Part shown: one piece after another, positions 8,419 to 18,176 of the stretch | How the letters are laid out: every line of letters begins with the position of its first letter | How positions within the stretch are numbered: position 1 is the stretch's first letter | DNA from: an uncultured Lachnospiraceae bacterium | GTDB taxonomy: Bacteria > Bacillota > Clostridia > Lachnospirales > Lachnospiraceae | Direction of reading: 5' to 3' | Assembly (NCBI GenBank): GCA_946554445.1 | Contig: CAMNSD010000001.1 | Span: 124,001 to 188,000 of the forward strand | Length of the DNA: 64,000 bases | Notes under the pieces: generated by a model | Seen by the model: the letters and a program-made list of their open reading frames with translations, nothing else | Database searches by the model: none | What the model was told of the DNA's origin: nothing | Position numbers and translations under genes: made by a program

Positions 8419-9927
8419 TCAAAACTGAAAATATATAAATTGCTGTACATTATAACTTACACCATAACAACCATATAAAAGTATCACAAAAATCATACTC
8501 ATTATCACTATTGTGCGAAACCACCATCCTTGTTGAAAAAAAACCTCTACTACATCCTTCCCCTTATATTTCTGATAATCCACAATAAAAAGTGCAAGAA
8601 TAGATACCAACAATACATTCATATAATTCTGTCCATCTAAAATCTCTGTCCCTAAAGCGCCTTCTAACACTCCTATCCAATTGTCAAAACGACACATATT
8701 GCATAGTGTTTCCAAAGAAACCTTTAATTCACCGCTTCGGAAAAACAGCCACGCAAAGGTAACTAATAAAAAAGTAAGCACTGTCTGAAACAACTTACTA
8801 CTAAAATTAAGCGTTCTATATACGAATTTATTATTCAACCTCTTTTTTAGTTCATTTATTACATCTTCCGTAACTTGATAAATACCATTTAAGATACCCC
8901 AGAGTACAAAAGCCAATGATGCCCCATGCCAAAGCCCGCTTATGGCAAATACAATCATACAATTTACTGCTTTTCTCAATTTTCCTTTTCTGCTTCCTCC
9001 AAGTGGAATATAGAGATAATCACGAAACCATCCCGAAAGAGAGATATGCCATCTACGCCAAAATTCTTTTACGCTTCTTGAATAATACGGCGCATTAAAA
9101 TTATCCATCAGATGTATTCCCATCAACAATGCAGATCCCCTTGCAATCGTTGAATAACCATAGAAATCACAATATATCTGTATTGCAAAAAAGAAGGTCG
9201 CTGAAACTAAATAAAATCCAGAATATATACCGCTATTTTCATAGATAACATCCACAATTATTGCCGCCCTATCTGCAATGACCATTTTTAAAAACAATCC
9301 ATATAAAACTAAAAGCAAGCCTTTTCGTATATTTTCATATTGAAAAACATGCTCTCTATTTAACTGTACCAACAAATTTTTAGAACGTTCGATGGGACCA
9401 GCTACCAGCTGAGGAAAAAAAGAGACAAATAATGCATAGTGGACAAAATTCTTTTCCGCATAAATATCTCCCCTGTATACATCTATCAAATATCCCAATG
9501 CCTGCAATGTATAAAAAGAAATGCCAACTGGCAGCAAAATATCAAAATTAAATGGAAACCCACTAATGTGTATGTATGACAACATACGATTCAATAAAGA
9601 AACAGCAAAAGAGAGGTACTTAAAACCCCCCAGAATCCCAAGATTTAATATAATACATACGATGAAAAGAACTTTTCTTTTATCTATACATCTTTTACCA
9701 TCTCCCGTTTCCTGTTGTACATCCTTTAATCTTTCAAGAAGCAACCCTCCCACATAAGTAATTACCGTACAGGAAAACAGCAGAACGATATAGACTAAAT
9801 TCCACTGCATATAAAAATAATAACTCGCCCCCAAAAGCCATACACATCTCAACTTTTGGGGCAAAATATAATATATTAAAACAACAAATAGCAAAAACAA
9901 AATATACTGTATTGTATTAAATAACAT
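8419..9927 (-). CDS. MBOAT family O-acyltransferase (AlgI-like)
   Basis: 502-residue polytopic membrane protein. MBOAT signatures are present: QLVAGPIERSKNLL near 175, EFWRRWHISLSGW near 285 and GLWHGASLAFVLWG near 332, the last containing the conserved catalytic histidine. About ten hydrophobic segments are visible. AlgI-like proteins bring acetyl groups from the cytoplasm to a lumenal acyltransferase that decorates an exported polysaccharide. The downstream SGNH-type gene is the natural partner. A consensus promoter lies 58-86 bp upstream with repeats overlapping its start region, and an Xre-type gene is divergent. No glycosyltransferase or polymerase is nearby, so the acceptor is probably a general wall polymer or is encoded elsewhere. 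Confidence 0.92.
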   Translation of the reverse strand: MLFNTIQYILFLLFVVLIYYILPQKLRCVWLLGASYYFYMQWNLVYIVLLFSCTVITYVGGLLLERLKDVQQETGDGKRCIDKRKVLFIVCIILNLGILGGFKYLSFAVSLLNRMLSYIHISGFPFNFDILLPVGISFYTLQALGYLIDVYRGDIYAEKNFVHYALFVSFFPQLVAGPIERSKNLLVQLNREHVFQYENIRKGLLLVLYGLFLKMVIADRAAIIVDVIYENSGIYSGFYLVSATFFFAIQIYCDFYGYSTIARGSALLMGIHLMDNFNAPYYSRSVKEFWRRWHISLSGWFRDYLYIPLGGSRKGKLRKAVNCMIVFAISGLWHGASLAFVLWGILNGIYQVTEDVINELKKRLNNKFVYRTLNFSSKLFQTVLTFLLVTFAWLFFRSGELKVSLETLCNMCRFDNWIGVLEGALGTEILDGQNYMNVLLVSILALFIVDYQKYKGKDVVEVFFQQGWWFRTIVIMSMIFVILLYGCYGVSYNVQQFIYFQF

Positions 9928-9955
9928 CTCTGTCCTTTTCCTCTTTGTATACTAT

Positions 9956-9984
9956 ATACTTATATTTCCAAAAATAATACTTAT
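9956..9984. promoter_or_regulatory. Putative operator: two ATACTTAT repeats 21 bp apart
   Basis: ATACTTAT occurs at 9956-9963 and 9977-9984, exactly 21 bp apart, two helical turns. Together with ATACTATA (9949-9956) and TATAGTAT (9982-9989) they form an interleaved inverted repeat. The block begins directly at the -10 box of the leftward MBOAT promoter and covers its transcription start. It is a good candidate binding site for the divergent Xre regulator. Assignment is inference. Confidence 0.5.
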
Positions 9985-10013
9985 AGTATATATTTTTTGC
10001 CTTTTACAGTCAA
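9985..10013 (-). promoter_or_regulatory. Sigma-A type promoter of the MBOAT-SGNH operon
   Basis: On the minus strand, TTGACT (10013-10008), a 17-nt spacer and TATACT (9990-9985). It lies 58-86 bp before the MBOAT ATG, with the repeat block immediately downstream. Confidence 0.7.
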
Positions 10014-10142
10014 TAGTCTGTTGTCTTTCATTTTTAATATCTATAGTCTTTCTTGTATGGTTCAAGCAATATAAACCGAAATATTTTTATTGCTTTTTAA
10101 CGTATTATATTAGGGTAGCTTGAGAAAGGAATGAATCTGAAT

Positions 10143-10472
10143 ATGAACATCTCTTTAGAAGTAGGACTTAGAATCCGCTATTATAGAAAAGAGAAACATA
10201 TTACACAGGAAAAACTCGCTGAAATTTGTAATCTGCATCCAACCTATATCGGTCAGCTAGAGCGAGGTGAAAAAAACGCAACAATCGAAAGTTTATACAA
10301 AATCACCAGTGGACTTGGCATTTCTATGGGTAAACTATTAGAAAATATCGAATGCCCGGAAGATGAAAACACAAGCATTCCTTTACATGTATATCATCAA
10401 ATTTTATCTCTTCCAGTCGATAAACAGCAGAAGGTCCAGACTATAATAAATGATATCATCGGACTGATATAA
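10143..10472 (+). CDS. Xre-family helix-turn-helix regulator
   Basis: About 109 residues. An N-terminal HTH_3 domain is clear: VGLRIRYYRKEKHITQEKL, then NLHPTYIGQLERGEKN and TIESLYKITSGLGI (roughly residues 5-65). A short C-terminal tail (VDKQQKVQTIINDIIGL) may dimerise. No ligand-binding domain is present. An ATG at 10131 directly abuts the AGAAAGGA site, so the ATG at 10143, 12 nt from it, is preferred, although neither spacing is ideal. It is divergent from the MBOAT operon and a likely repressor of it. Equally AT-rich, suggesting that it travelled with the two acylation genes. Confidence 0.85.
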   Translation: MNISLEVGLRIRYYRKEKHITQEKLAEICNLHPTYIGQLERGEKNATIESLYKITSGLGISMGKLLENIECPEDENTSIPLHVYHQILSLPVDKQQKVQTIINDIIGLI

Positions 10473-10533
10473 GCAAAAGAATGATAATCTGCTTCATATA
10501 TCTCGCCCCGGTATACAACATCCACCTTTATTA

Positions 10534-10565
10534 AAGAAAAAGGATTGCCGCACATTTGGCAATCC
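10534..10565 (-). terminator. Intrinsic terminator after dnaJ
   Basis: GGATTGCC (10542-10549) pairs with GGCAATCC (10558-10565) around an 8-nt loop. Read leftward, the hairpin runs into TTTTTCTTTAA. It lies 18 bp beyond the dnaJ stop and closes the heat-shock operon. Confidence 0.88.
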
Positions 10566-10582
10566 CTTTCGTTTCCGTTATT

Positions 10583-11767
10583 CTAAAATTTTCCAAACTT
10601 TTTCTTTTTCTTTCCACTTGTCTGTTCTTCCGCACGATCCGAAGTAATATTCTTCGCCGCATTCAAGGAATCGCCCGTCTGCTCGTCAAACTGTTTCAAC
10701 AGTTCCTTTGCCTCATGGGATAGTTTGTCAGGCACCTGTACCACCAATGTCACATAATGGTCTCCGCGCACATCTTTGTTGCGCAGGGAAGGTACACCTT
10801 TTCCTTTCAGGCGGACTTTCGTATCCGTCTGTGTGCCGGCTTTGACTTCATAAATCACCCTGCCGTCCACCGTGTCGATCACGATCTCGCCGCCCAACGC
10901 TGCGATTGCAAAAGACATGGGTACGGTAGAATAAATATTTTCATCCTGCCGCTGGAAAATGGGGTGTCTTCCTACTACCACTTCCACTAACAGATCGCCT
11001 CTGGGACCGCCGTTCGAACCCGGCTCACCCTTGTCGCGCAGGCGAACACACTGCCCGTTATCAATACCTGCAGGAATGGATACCTGAATCTTTTTCTTAT
11101 TGGCAATATACCCCGTACCCCGACAGTCCGGACATTTATCCTTAACCACCTTACCAGTCCCCTGACAGTCTGGACAGGTCTGCACATTCCTCATAATACC
11201 GCCAAAGGGCGACTGTCTGGTAAATACTACCTGGCCCTTGCCGCCGCACTTAGTACAGGTTTCAGGGCTGGTGCCGGGTTTAGCCCCAGTACCATGGCAG
11301 GATGTACACTCATCCTTTAGAGTCAGTTCTATCTCCTTGTCTACGCCAAAGACAGCTTCCTCAAAGGTGATACGGACGCTTGTGCGCAGGTTTGCCCCCT
11401 TCATGGGGCCTCCCCCTCTACCGCCGCGTCTGCTGCCGCCACCGCCAAAGAAATCGCCAAAAATATCACTAAAGATATCGCCAAAAATATCACTGTTGAA
11501 ATCAAAACCGCCAAAGCCGCCCGCACCGCCTGCGCCATCAAAGGCGGCATGACCATACTGGTCATACTGCCTTCTCTTCTCAGGATCGCTCAAGACTGCA
11601 TACGCCTCGGATGCTTCTTTAAATTTCTTCTCCGCCTCCGCATCGCCGGGGTTCATATCGGGATGATATTTCTTAGCCAGAACTCTGTATGCTTTTTTGA
11701 TCGCGGCGTCATCGGCGTTCTTCTCTACACCGAGCACCTCATAATAATCCCTTTTTTGTTCTGCCAT
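10583..11767 (-). CDS. dnaJ: Chaperone protein DnaJ
   Basis: Hsp40 co-chaperone that delivers substrates to DnaK and stimulates its ATPase. All domains of a type I DnaJ are present in 394 residues: J-domain with HPD in [12 protein letters not shown] near residue 33; a Gly/Phe-rich region (about 75-125); a zinc-binding region with four CxxCxGxG motifs ([32 protein letters not shown], about 150-220); and the C-terminal substrate domains. The tail is lysine-rich ([10 protein letters not shown]). It follows dnaK after 85 bp. Confidence 0.97.
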   Translation of the reverse strand: MAEQKRDYYEVLGVEKNADDAAIKKAYRVLAKKYHPDMNPGDAEAEKKFKEASEAYAVLSDPEKRRQYDQYGHAAFDGAGGAGGFGGFDFNSDIFGDIFSDIFGDFFGGGGSRRGGRGGGPMKGANLRTSVRITFEEAVFGVDKEIELTLKDECTSCHGTGAKPGTSPETCTKCGGKGQVVFTRQSPFGGIMRNVQTCPDCQGTGKVVKDKCPDCRGTGYIANKKKIQVSIPAGIDNGQCVRLRDKGEPGSNGGPRGDLLVEVVVGRHPIFQRQDENIYSTVPMSFAIAALGGEIVIDTVDGRVIYEVKAGTQTDTKVRLKGKGVPSLRNKDVRGDHYVTLVVQVPDKLSHEAKELLKQFDEQTGDSLNAAKNITSDRAEEQTSGKKKKKFGKF

Positions 11768-11812
11768 GATAAACCCTTCCTACTCTGTCTATCCTCGTAA
11801 TCTTAGTTTCCC

Positions 11813-11834
11813 GGGCTGCACGTCTGCGCAGCCC
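11813..11834 (-). other. GC-rich hairpin between dnaK and dnaJ
   Basis: GGGCTGC (11813-11819) and GCAGCCC (11828-11834) form a perfect 7-bp stem with an 8-nt loop. No uridine run follows in the leftward transcript, so full termination is unlikely. It may stabilise the dnaK 3' end or lower dnaJ expression. Confidence 0.5.
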
Positions 11835-11852
11835 TGTTAATTCCTGTCTTGC

Positions 11853-13766
<1,914 letters not shown>

Positions 13767-13809
13767 TTATTGTTTTGGTATTATATATTGTTATAAAAAT
13801 TGTAACCTG

Positions 13810-14430
13810 TTACTGTACCACCGCGACCATGCTGTGTCTGACTACGCTGTCACGGTAAGTATAACCCTTTTGCAGTTCCTGTGCCACCACACCGGATTCA
13901 AACTCTTCACTCTCCACCTGCATCACCGCATTATGGAACTCCGGATCGAATTCCTCCCCCACTGCCGGAATTGGTTTTACTTCCATATTTTCCAGTTCCG
14001 TCATGAGCTGCTTATAAATCATCTGCATTCCCTGTGAAAAGGCGCTGTCCTTCTCCTCCTCAGGAACACTGGCAAGACCTCTTTCAAAGTTATCGACCAC
14101 CGGAAGTATCTTTTCGATCACGCTCTTTGCGCCGGTCTCAAACATCGCCGTCTTCTCTTTCTCCGTCCGCTTACGGAAATTCTCAAACTCGGCCATCTGG
14201 CGTTTCACCCTGTCTTCCAATTCCTCAATCTTTTCTTTTAGGGCGTCCTGCTTCTTGTCAGCCTTATCCTTTTTCTTCTTTTCTTTCTTATCTTCCTTGG
14301 AAACCTCTTTTTCTGTTTCCGCCGTATCCTCTTTTACGGCTTCTGTCTTTGTCGTCTCGGCTGCCTGTTCCTCTTCAGGATTCTCCGTTGTCAGGTTTTC
14401 TTCCTGCATCTTATCTTTTTCCTCTGCCAC
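13810..14430 (-). CDS. grpE: Nucleotide exchange factor GrpE
   Basis: Dimeric exchange factor that releases ADP from DnaK. About 206 residues. The first 85 are a highly charged Glu/Lys region (EKEVSKEDKKEKKKKDK); the GrpE core follows with RQMAEFENFRKRTEKEK near 100, the long-helix coiled coil, VVDNFERGL near 130 and the C-terminal beta domain ending YTYRDSVVRHSMVAV. An ATG at 14439 directly abuts AGAAAGGA, so the in-frame GTG at 14430, 9 nt away, is the preferred start. It follows hrcA after 34 bp and precedes dnaK by 85 bp. Confidence 0.94.
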   Translation of the reverse strand: MAEEKDKMQEENLTTENPEEEQAAETTKTEAVKEDTAETEKEVSKEDKKEKKKKDKADKKQDALKEKIEELEDRVKRQMAEFENFRKRTEKEKTAMFETGAKSVIEKILPVVDNFERGLASVPEEEKDSAFSQGMQMIYKQLMTELENMEVKPIPAVGEEFDPEFHNAVMQVESEEFESGVVAQELQKGYTYRDSVVRHSMVAVVQ

Positions 14431-14464
14431 GCTTCTCATTCCTTTCTGTCAGAACCGACCATCG

Positions 14465-15493
14465 TCAGTTTTTTCTATATAAATCATCCAGCTGATTCTT
14501 TAACAGCTTCAGATTACTCACTACCTTTTCATAATCCATTCTCTTGGGACCTATGATACCGATTGTGCCCTTCATGCCCTCATCCAGTTCATAAGTAGCC
14601 GTTACGATACTGCAGTCCTTCATGCCCGCCACCGGCGTCTCGCTGCCGATATAAACCTGTATGCCGGTATTGTTATCATCCGCCAAGTTATCCTGCACTA
14701 ATTCGCTGAGCAGCTGTTTTTCCTCAAAGGTGGTGATTAACTCGCTGGCCCGCTCGTGATCTGCAAGCTCCGGATACTTGAAAAAGTTCTTCGCGCCGCT
14801 AGTATAAATCTCTAAATCCTCATCCGCCTTGATGGCTTCCGCCACCGCATCAATGACATCCGCCACAATCTCACTGTGGATACCTGCCTGCTGCTTCATG
14901 GCTGCGATCATGCCCAGATTAATCTCTTCCAAAGACAGACCGTTTAAATGGGTATTGAGAAGGATGTTCAACTTGAGGATCGTTTCTTCTCCAAGTCTCT
15001 CAGCTACCGTCAGGATATTGTTCTTGATCACATTACCTTCCACCACAATCACTGCCAGAATATGATTGGCATCCACCTGAGAAAGCTGGATGAATTTCAG
15101 TTTATTGCGGTGATACTGGGGTGCGGAAATCATGGCCGCATACTCGGTGTTGTTGGCGAGCACCTTCGCCGCTTGTTTCAAGAGATGATCCATCTTATCT
15201 TCTTTCTCCAGAAGCATCTCCTTCATCTCTTCTACTTCCCGTTCCTTTTCCTCCATCATCCTGTCCACATACAGGCGATATCCTTTATCAGAAGGAATCC
15301 TGCCCGCAGAAGTGTGGGGCTGCAGGATGTATCCCAGTTCTTCCAGATCGGCCATCTCATTGCGGATGGTGGCGGAACTCAAGTTTAAATCGGTGTACTT
15401 GGAGATTGTACGGCTGCCTACCGGCTCGCCCGTCTCTAAGTAGTTGCGAATGATGGCTTGCAATATTATATATTTTCTTTCATCTAGCTGCAT
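14465..15493 (-). CDS. hrcA: Heat-inducible transcription repressor HrcA
   Basis: Repressor that binds CIRCE and is maintained by GroEL. 342 residues: an N-terminal winged helix with ETGEPVGSRTISKY near 19 and SSATIRNEMADLEELGY near 35, the CIRCE-reading helices; then a GAF-like dimerisation region ending VVSNLKLLKNQLDDLY. First gene of the operon, with its own target 17 bp upstream of the ATG, giving autoregulation of hrcA-grpE-dnaK-dnaJ. Confidence 0.97.
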   Translation of the reverse strand: MQLDERKYIILQAIIRNYLETGEPVGSRTISKYTDLNLSSATIRNEMADLEELGYILQPHTSAGRIPSDKGYRLYVDRMMEEKEREVEEMKEMLLEKEDKMDHLLKQAAKVLANNTEYAAMISAPQYHRNKLKFIQLSQVDANHILAVIVVEGNVIKNNILTVAERLGEETILKLNILLNTHLNGLSLEEINLGMIAAMKQQAGIHSEIVADVIDAVAEAIKADEDLEIYTSGAKNFFKYPELADHERASELITTFEEKQLLSELVQDNLADDNNTGIQVYIGSETPVAGMKDCSIVTATYELDEGMKGTIGIIGPKRMDYEKVVSNLKLLKNQLDDLYRKN

Positions 15494-15509
15494 ACCATTT
15501 CCCCTGTTG

Positions 15510-15536
15510 TTAGCACTCGATTCGCTAGAGTGCTAA
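15510..15536. promoter_or_regulatory. CIRCE operator (HrcA binding site)
   Basis: TTAGCACTC (15510-15518), nine bases, GAGTGCTAA (15528-15536): a perfect match to the CIRCE consensus. It lies 15 bp downstream of the -10 box, over the expected transcription start and before the hrcA ATG. Confidence 0.97.
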
Positions 15537-15550
15537 CACCTTCTAGTAGT

Positions 15551-15579
15551 AAGTTATCACTTAAGATTTTTATTGTCAA
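15551..15579 (-). promoter_or_regulatory. Sigma-A promoter of the hrcA operon
   Basis: Minus strand TTGACA (15579-15574), 17-nt spacer, TAACTT (15556-15551). CIRCE begins 14 nt further downstream, the usual position for HrcA control. Confidence 0.8.
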
Positions 15580-15621
15580 CATCTGGATAGAAAAAAATTA
15601 TTAAAAAAATATAAAAGAAAA

Positions 15622-15656
15622 AGCAGTCAATTTAGAGTATCCTCAAATTAACTGCT
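15622..15656 (-). terminator. Intrinsic terminator of the DUF6465-like gene
   Basis: A long imperfect stem starts with AGCAGT (15622-15627) against ACTGCT (15651-15656) and continues through AATTT/AAATT pairing. Leftward it runs into TTTTTCTTTTATA. It ends the preceding gene 46 bp past its stop and separates it from hrcA. Confidence 0.85.
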
Positions 15657-15702
15657 CACATTCCTCTTTTTAGCCGTTCACCAATATTTTCTTAAAATAT
15701 AA

Positions 15703-16158
15703 TTAGATTCCAAAACTGCCCTGCACTTCGCCGTTGATCACATAGTAAACAACACTCTCCTCAGGCTTCACATACAACTCAACGCTCTTGAAATCTCCAA
15801 CTTTCTGATGAAGATCGTATTTCCACACATCCTTGGCGATCTTTACAAGATCCTCCGCGGTGTAGGACTTATCTGCAAACTGCACATGTACGGTCTCTTT
15901 AACAGCCGTCTTCTTTGCTGCAGTTGTCTTCTTTGCAGTTTCTTTCTTCGCTGTAGTCTTCTTTGCTGTTGTCTTTCTGGTTGTGGTCTTCTTCGCTGCT
16001 GCCTTCTTGGTCTCTTCTTTCTTAGGCTCTACAGCGGGCTCTGTCTTTGCTACAGATGCTGTCGTTGTTGTCGCTGCCTGTGCTGTCTTTGTATCTGCGG
16101 CCTTAGCGGCTGCTTTTGCCGCCGGTTTAACGCTTACTGTTTTCTTGGTCTCTGCCAT
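15703..16158 (-). CDS. Lys/Ala-rich protein with DUF6465-like C-terminal domain
   Basis: 151 residues in two parts. Residues 1-90 are low-complexity Lys/Ala/Thr sequence with repeated KKTTAKK and KAAAKA units, resembling histone H1-like or other nucleic-acid-binding tails. Residues 92-151 form a compact domain (HVQFADKSYTAEDLVK, ELYVKPEESVVYYVINGE) that I recognise as the DUF6465 type found in Lachnospiraceae. There is no signal peptide or membrane segment. A strong promoter and its own terminator make it monocistronic, suggesting high expression. Nucleoid or RNA association is inference from composition only. Confidence 0.78.
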   Translation of the reverse strand: MAETKKTVSVKPAAKAAAKAADTKTAQAATTTTASVAKTEPAVEPKKEETKKAAAKKTTTRKTTAKKTTAKKETAKKTTAAKKTAVKETVHVQFADKSYTAEDLVKIAKDVWKYDLHQKVGDFKSVELYVKPEESVVYYVINGEVQGSFGI

Positions 16159-16263
16159 GACTAATCTCCTTCCCCATCTCTGGCTCTTTGAACGCTGCGC
16201 GTCCCACTTCTAACTTTTTCATAATCATCCATGAATCCACTTATACCTTTGGACCATATGAAG

Positions 16264-16292
16264 ATTCTATCGCAATGCCGAAGCACTGTCAA
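16264..16292 (-). promoter_or_regulatory. Strong sigma-A promoter of the DUF6465-like gene
   Basis: Minus strand TTGACA (16292-16287), 17-nt spacer, TAGAAT (16269-16264), about 105 bp before the ATG. A GTAAC/GTTAC inverted repeat (16302-16316) lies just upstream of the -35. Confidence 0.8.
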
Positions 16293-16385
16293 CCAACAAT
16301 CTGTAACAAATAGTTACGTCCTATCTCATTATTTTATACGAAATGACATAAAAAAAGGTAAATTCCTTGGGAAGATTAACAAATC

Positions 16386-16451
16386 GAGCAATAGCTCAAA
16401 AGTAATTTGCTTCGCAAATAACTTTGCGAGGACCGCTTCGCGGCCTCGGAT
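16386..16451 (+). repeat. Hairpin-array repeat A, copy 1
   Basis: Three consecutive small hairpins: GAGC-AATA-GCTC; an arm pair AGTAATTTGC / GCAAATAACT with a TTC loop and one A-A mismatch; and CGAGG-A-CCGC / GCGG-CCTCG with a TTC loop. Positions 16399-16451 match copy 2 (26757-26809) at 50 of 53 bases. It lies immediately after the uppP stop and is transcribed into that mRNA's 3' end. It does not look like a simple terminator because no uridine run follows leftward. Confidence 0.85.
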
Positions 16452-16466
16452 AGGCGAAGGATTTTC

Positions 16467-17288
16467 CTATACCATAAAATATCCCAGCACCGCTGCCCCC
16501 AGTACGATGCGATACCAGCCAAACACTTTAAAATCATGCTTTTTGATATATCCCATCAGGAAACGGATGACCAGCACAGACACAACAAACGCCACCACCA
16601 TACCCACCAGCAGGATCGTGGTCTCCGCACCCGTGATCGGTCCTTCAAATTTCAAGACCTTGAGCAGGCTGGCCCCCAGCATGACAGGAATCGCCAGAAA
16701 GAAAGTAAACTCCGCTGCCACTGTCCTGGACACGCCGATCAAAAGCGCTCCCACGATCGTAGCGCCAGAACGGGACGTGCCCGGAAATATTGCCGCCAAA
16801 AGCTGGAACACACCGATCAGGAAAGCCGTCTGAAAAGTAATCTGATTCAGTTCCGTAATCTTTGGCGTAGTATTCTTATTCCGATTCTCAATCACGATAA
16901 AAGCAATACCGAACACAATCAGCGCGATTGCCACGCACCAAGGATTATAGAAAAGCGCGTCCAAGACATCGTCGAAGGCAAGGCCGATCACTGCCGCCGG
17001 CACACAGGCTGCCAGAATCTTAAACCAAAGCACAAAGATGTCCTTCTGTATCACTGGCTTTTCCTTGAATTTAAAAGGAAATATTTTATTCCAAAATAAT
17101 AACACTACTGCCAGGATGGCTCCCAGCTGGATCACCACCAGAAACATTTCCCAAAATTCAGGACTCACATCGAGCGTCACAAACTCATTGAGCAGTATCA
17201 TATGCCCAGTACTGCTGATGGGCAGCCATTCCGTGATACCTTCCACGATGCCAAACAACACCGCTTTTAAAATCTCTATTATATCCAT
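16467..17288 (-). CDS. uppP: Undecaprenyl-diphosphatase UppP (BacA)
   Basis: Integral membrane phosphatase that recycles the C55 lipid carrier of wall synthesis and gives bacitracin tolerance. 273 residues from the ATG at 17288 (MDIIEILKAV). Family motifs: EGITEWLPISSTGHM near residue 16 with the catalytic Glu/Ser region, and PGTSRSGATIVGALLIG near 165. About eight membrane segments. In-frame upstream starts exist: an ATG at 17300 one base from AGAAAGG, and a GTG at 17294 at 7 nt; the chosen start is by family length. The patatin gene ends 19 bp upstream. Confidence 0.95.
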   Translation of the reverse strand: MDIIEILKAVLFGIVEGITEWLPISSTGHMILLNEFVTLDVSPEFWEMFLVVIQLGAILAVVLLFWNKIFPFKFKEKPVIQKDIFVLWFKILAACVPAAVIGLAFDDVLDALFYNPWCVAIALIVFGIAFIVIENRNKNTTPKITELNQITFQTAFLIGVFQLLAAIFPGTSRSGATIVGALLIGVSRTVAAEFTFFLAIPVMLGASLLKVLKFEGPITGAETTILLVGMVVAFVVSVLVIRFLMGYIKKHDFKVFGWYRIVLGAAVLGYFMV

Positions 17289-17307
17289 ATGCACAACCAT
17301 ACCTTTC

Positions 17308-18162
17308 TTATGCTCTTTCCAGATATTCTAACAAATCCAGATAACAATTCTCTGCATCCCGATAGCCCTCTTCATAGAGCGCCTTCATTTTTTCTTTATC
17401 CTTCTCTATCCTGCCCACCTTACTCGCCTGCTTAGGCCGGATTACGAACACGTCACCGCTCCTTCTCTTCTCTTCAATGTACTGTACCGTATTATTATAA
17501 GAAAGATACCGCTCCCGCATCAGTTCATAGACTTTCGGATACTGCAGATATCTAACCTTCACCGCGGCAAGTTCCGCCCCAGCCGGCTTCCTGACATATC
17601 CTTCCTCTTTGGTCATGACAATCACATTCTTCCGATTGCCGTCCCGGATGGACTGTCTGATGGGAATGGAATCGGAGATACCGCCATCCAAATACAATTC
17701 GCCGTCTATTTTTACATTGCGGGATACCAACGGCAGGGAACTGGAAGCCCGCACCGCGATGATATCCTGATGCATATCCTTAAGTGGCAGATAAGCCGGC
17801 TGGCCGGTGCGAATGTTCGTGGCCACCGCGTAAGCCCTGCCCTTGTATTTCCCAAAGGCCTCATAGTCATAGGGATCCAGATAATCTGGTATCAGCTTAT
17901 AACTCATATCCACGCCGAACAGGTCGCCTGTCTTCAGCAGACTTTCCACACTGCAATACTGTTTCATATCCAAATAATTCAGGGCGATACGATAAGAACG
18001 TCCCCGCTGCCCGGACAGATAGCTGCACAGATGGCACACACCTGCCGACACCCCGTAGCAGTCAGAGAAAAGAATCTCCTTGTCCATAAAAAAGTCCAAC
18101 ACGCCGGCAGTATATATCCCTTTCATACCGCCGCCTTCCAAAATAAGTCCTGCCTGATACAT
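17308..18162 (-). CDS. Patatin-like phospholipase
   Basis: Predicted acyl hydrolase with a Ser-Asp dyad, about 284 residues. LILEGGGMKGIYTAGV near residue 6 is the oxyanion loop; YGVSAGVC near 37 is the GxSxG nucleophile elbow; LYLDGGISDSIP near 154 holds the catalytic Asp (DGG). No signal peptide, so it is cytoplasmic. The GGAGGAG site overlaps an in-frame TTG upstream, so the ATG at 18162 is the start. It lies 14 bp after the aminotransferase gene and 19 bp before uppP. Lipid substrate unknown. Confidence 0.9.
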   Translation of the reverse strand: MYQAGLILEGGGMKGIYTAGVLDFFMDKEILFSDCYGVSAGVCHLCSYLSGQRGRSYRIALNYLDMKQYCSVESLLKTGDLFGVDMSYKLIPDYLDPYDYEAFGKYKGRAYAVATNIRTGQPAYLPLKDMHQDIIAVRASSSLPLVSRNVKIDGELYLDGGISDSIPIRQSIRDGNRKNVIVMTKEEGYVRKPAGAELAAVKVRYLQYPKVYELMRERYLSYNNTVQYIEEKRRSGDVFVIRPKQASKVGRIEKDKEKMKALYEEGYRDAENCYLDLLEYLERA

Positions 18163-18176
18163 AATCTCCTCCAACC

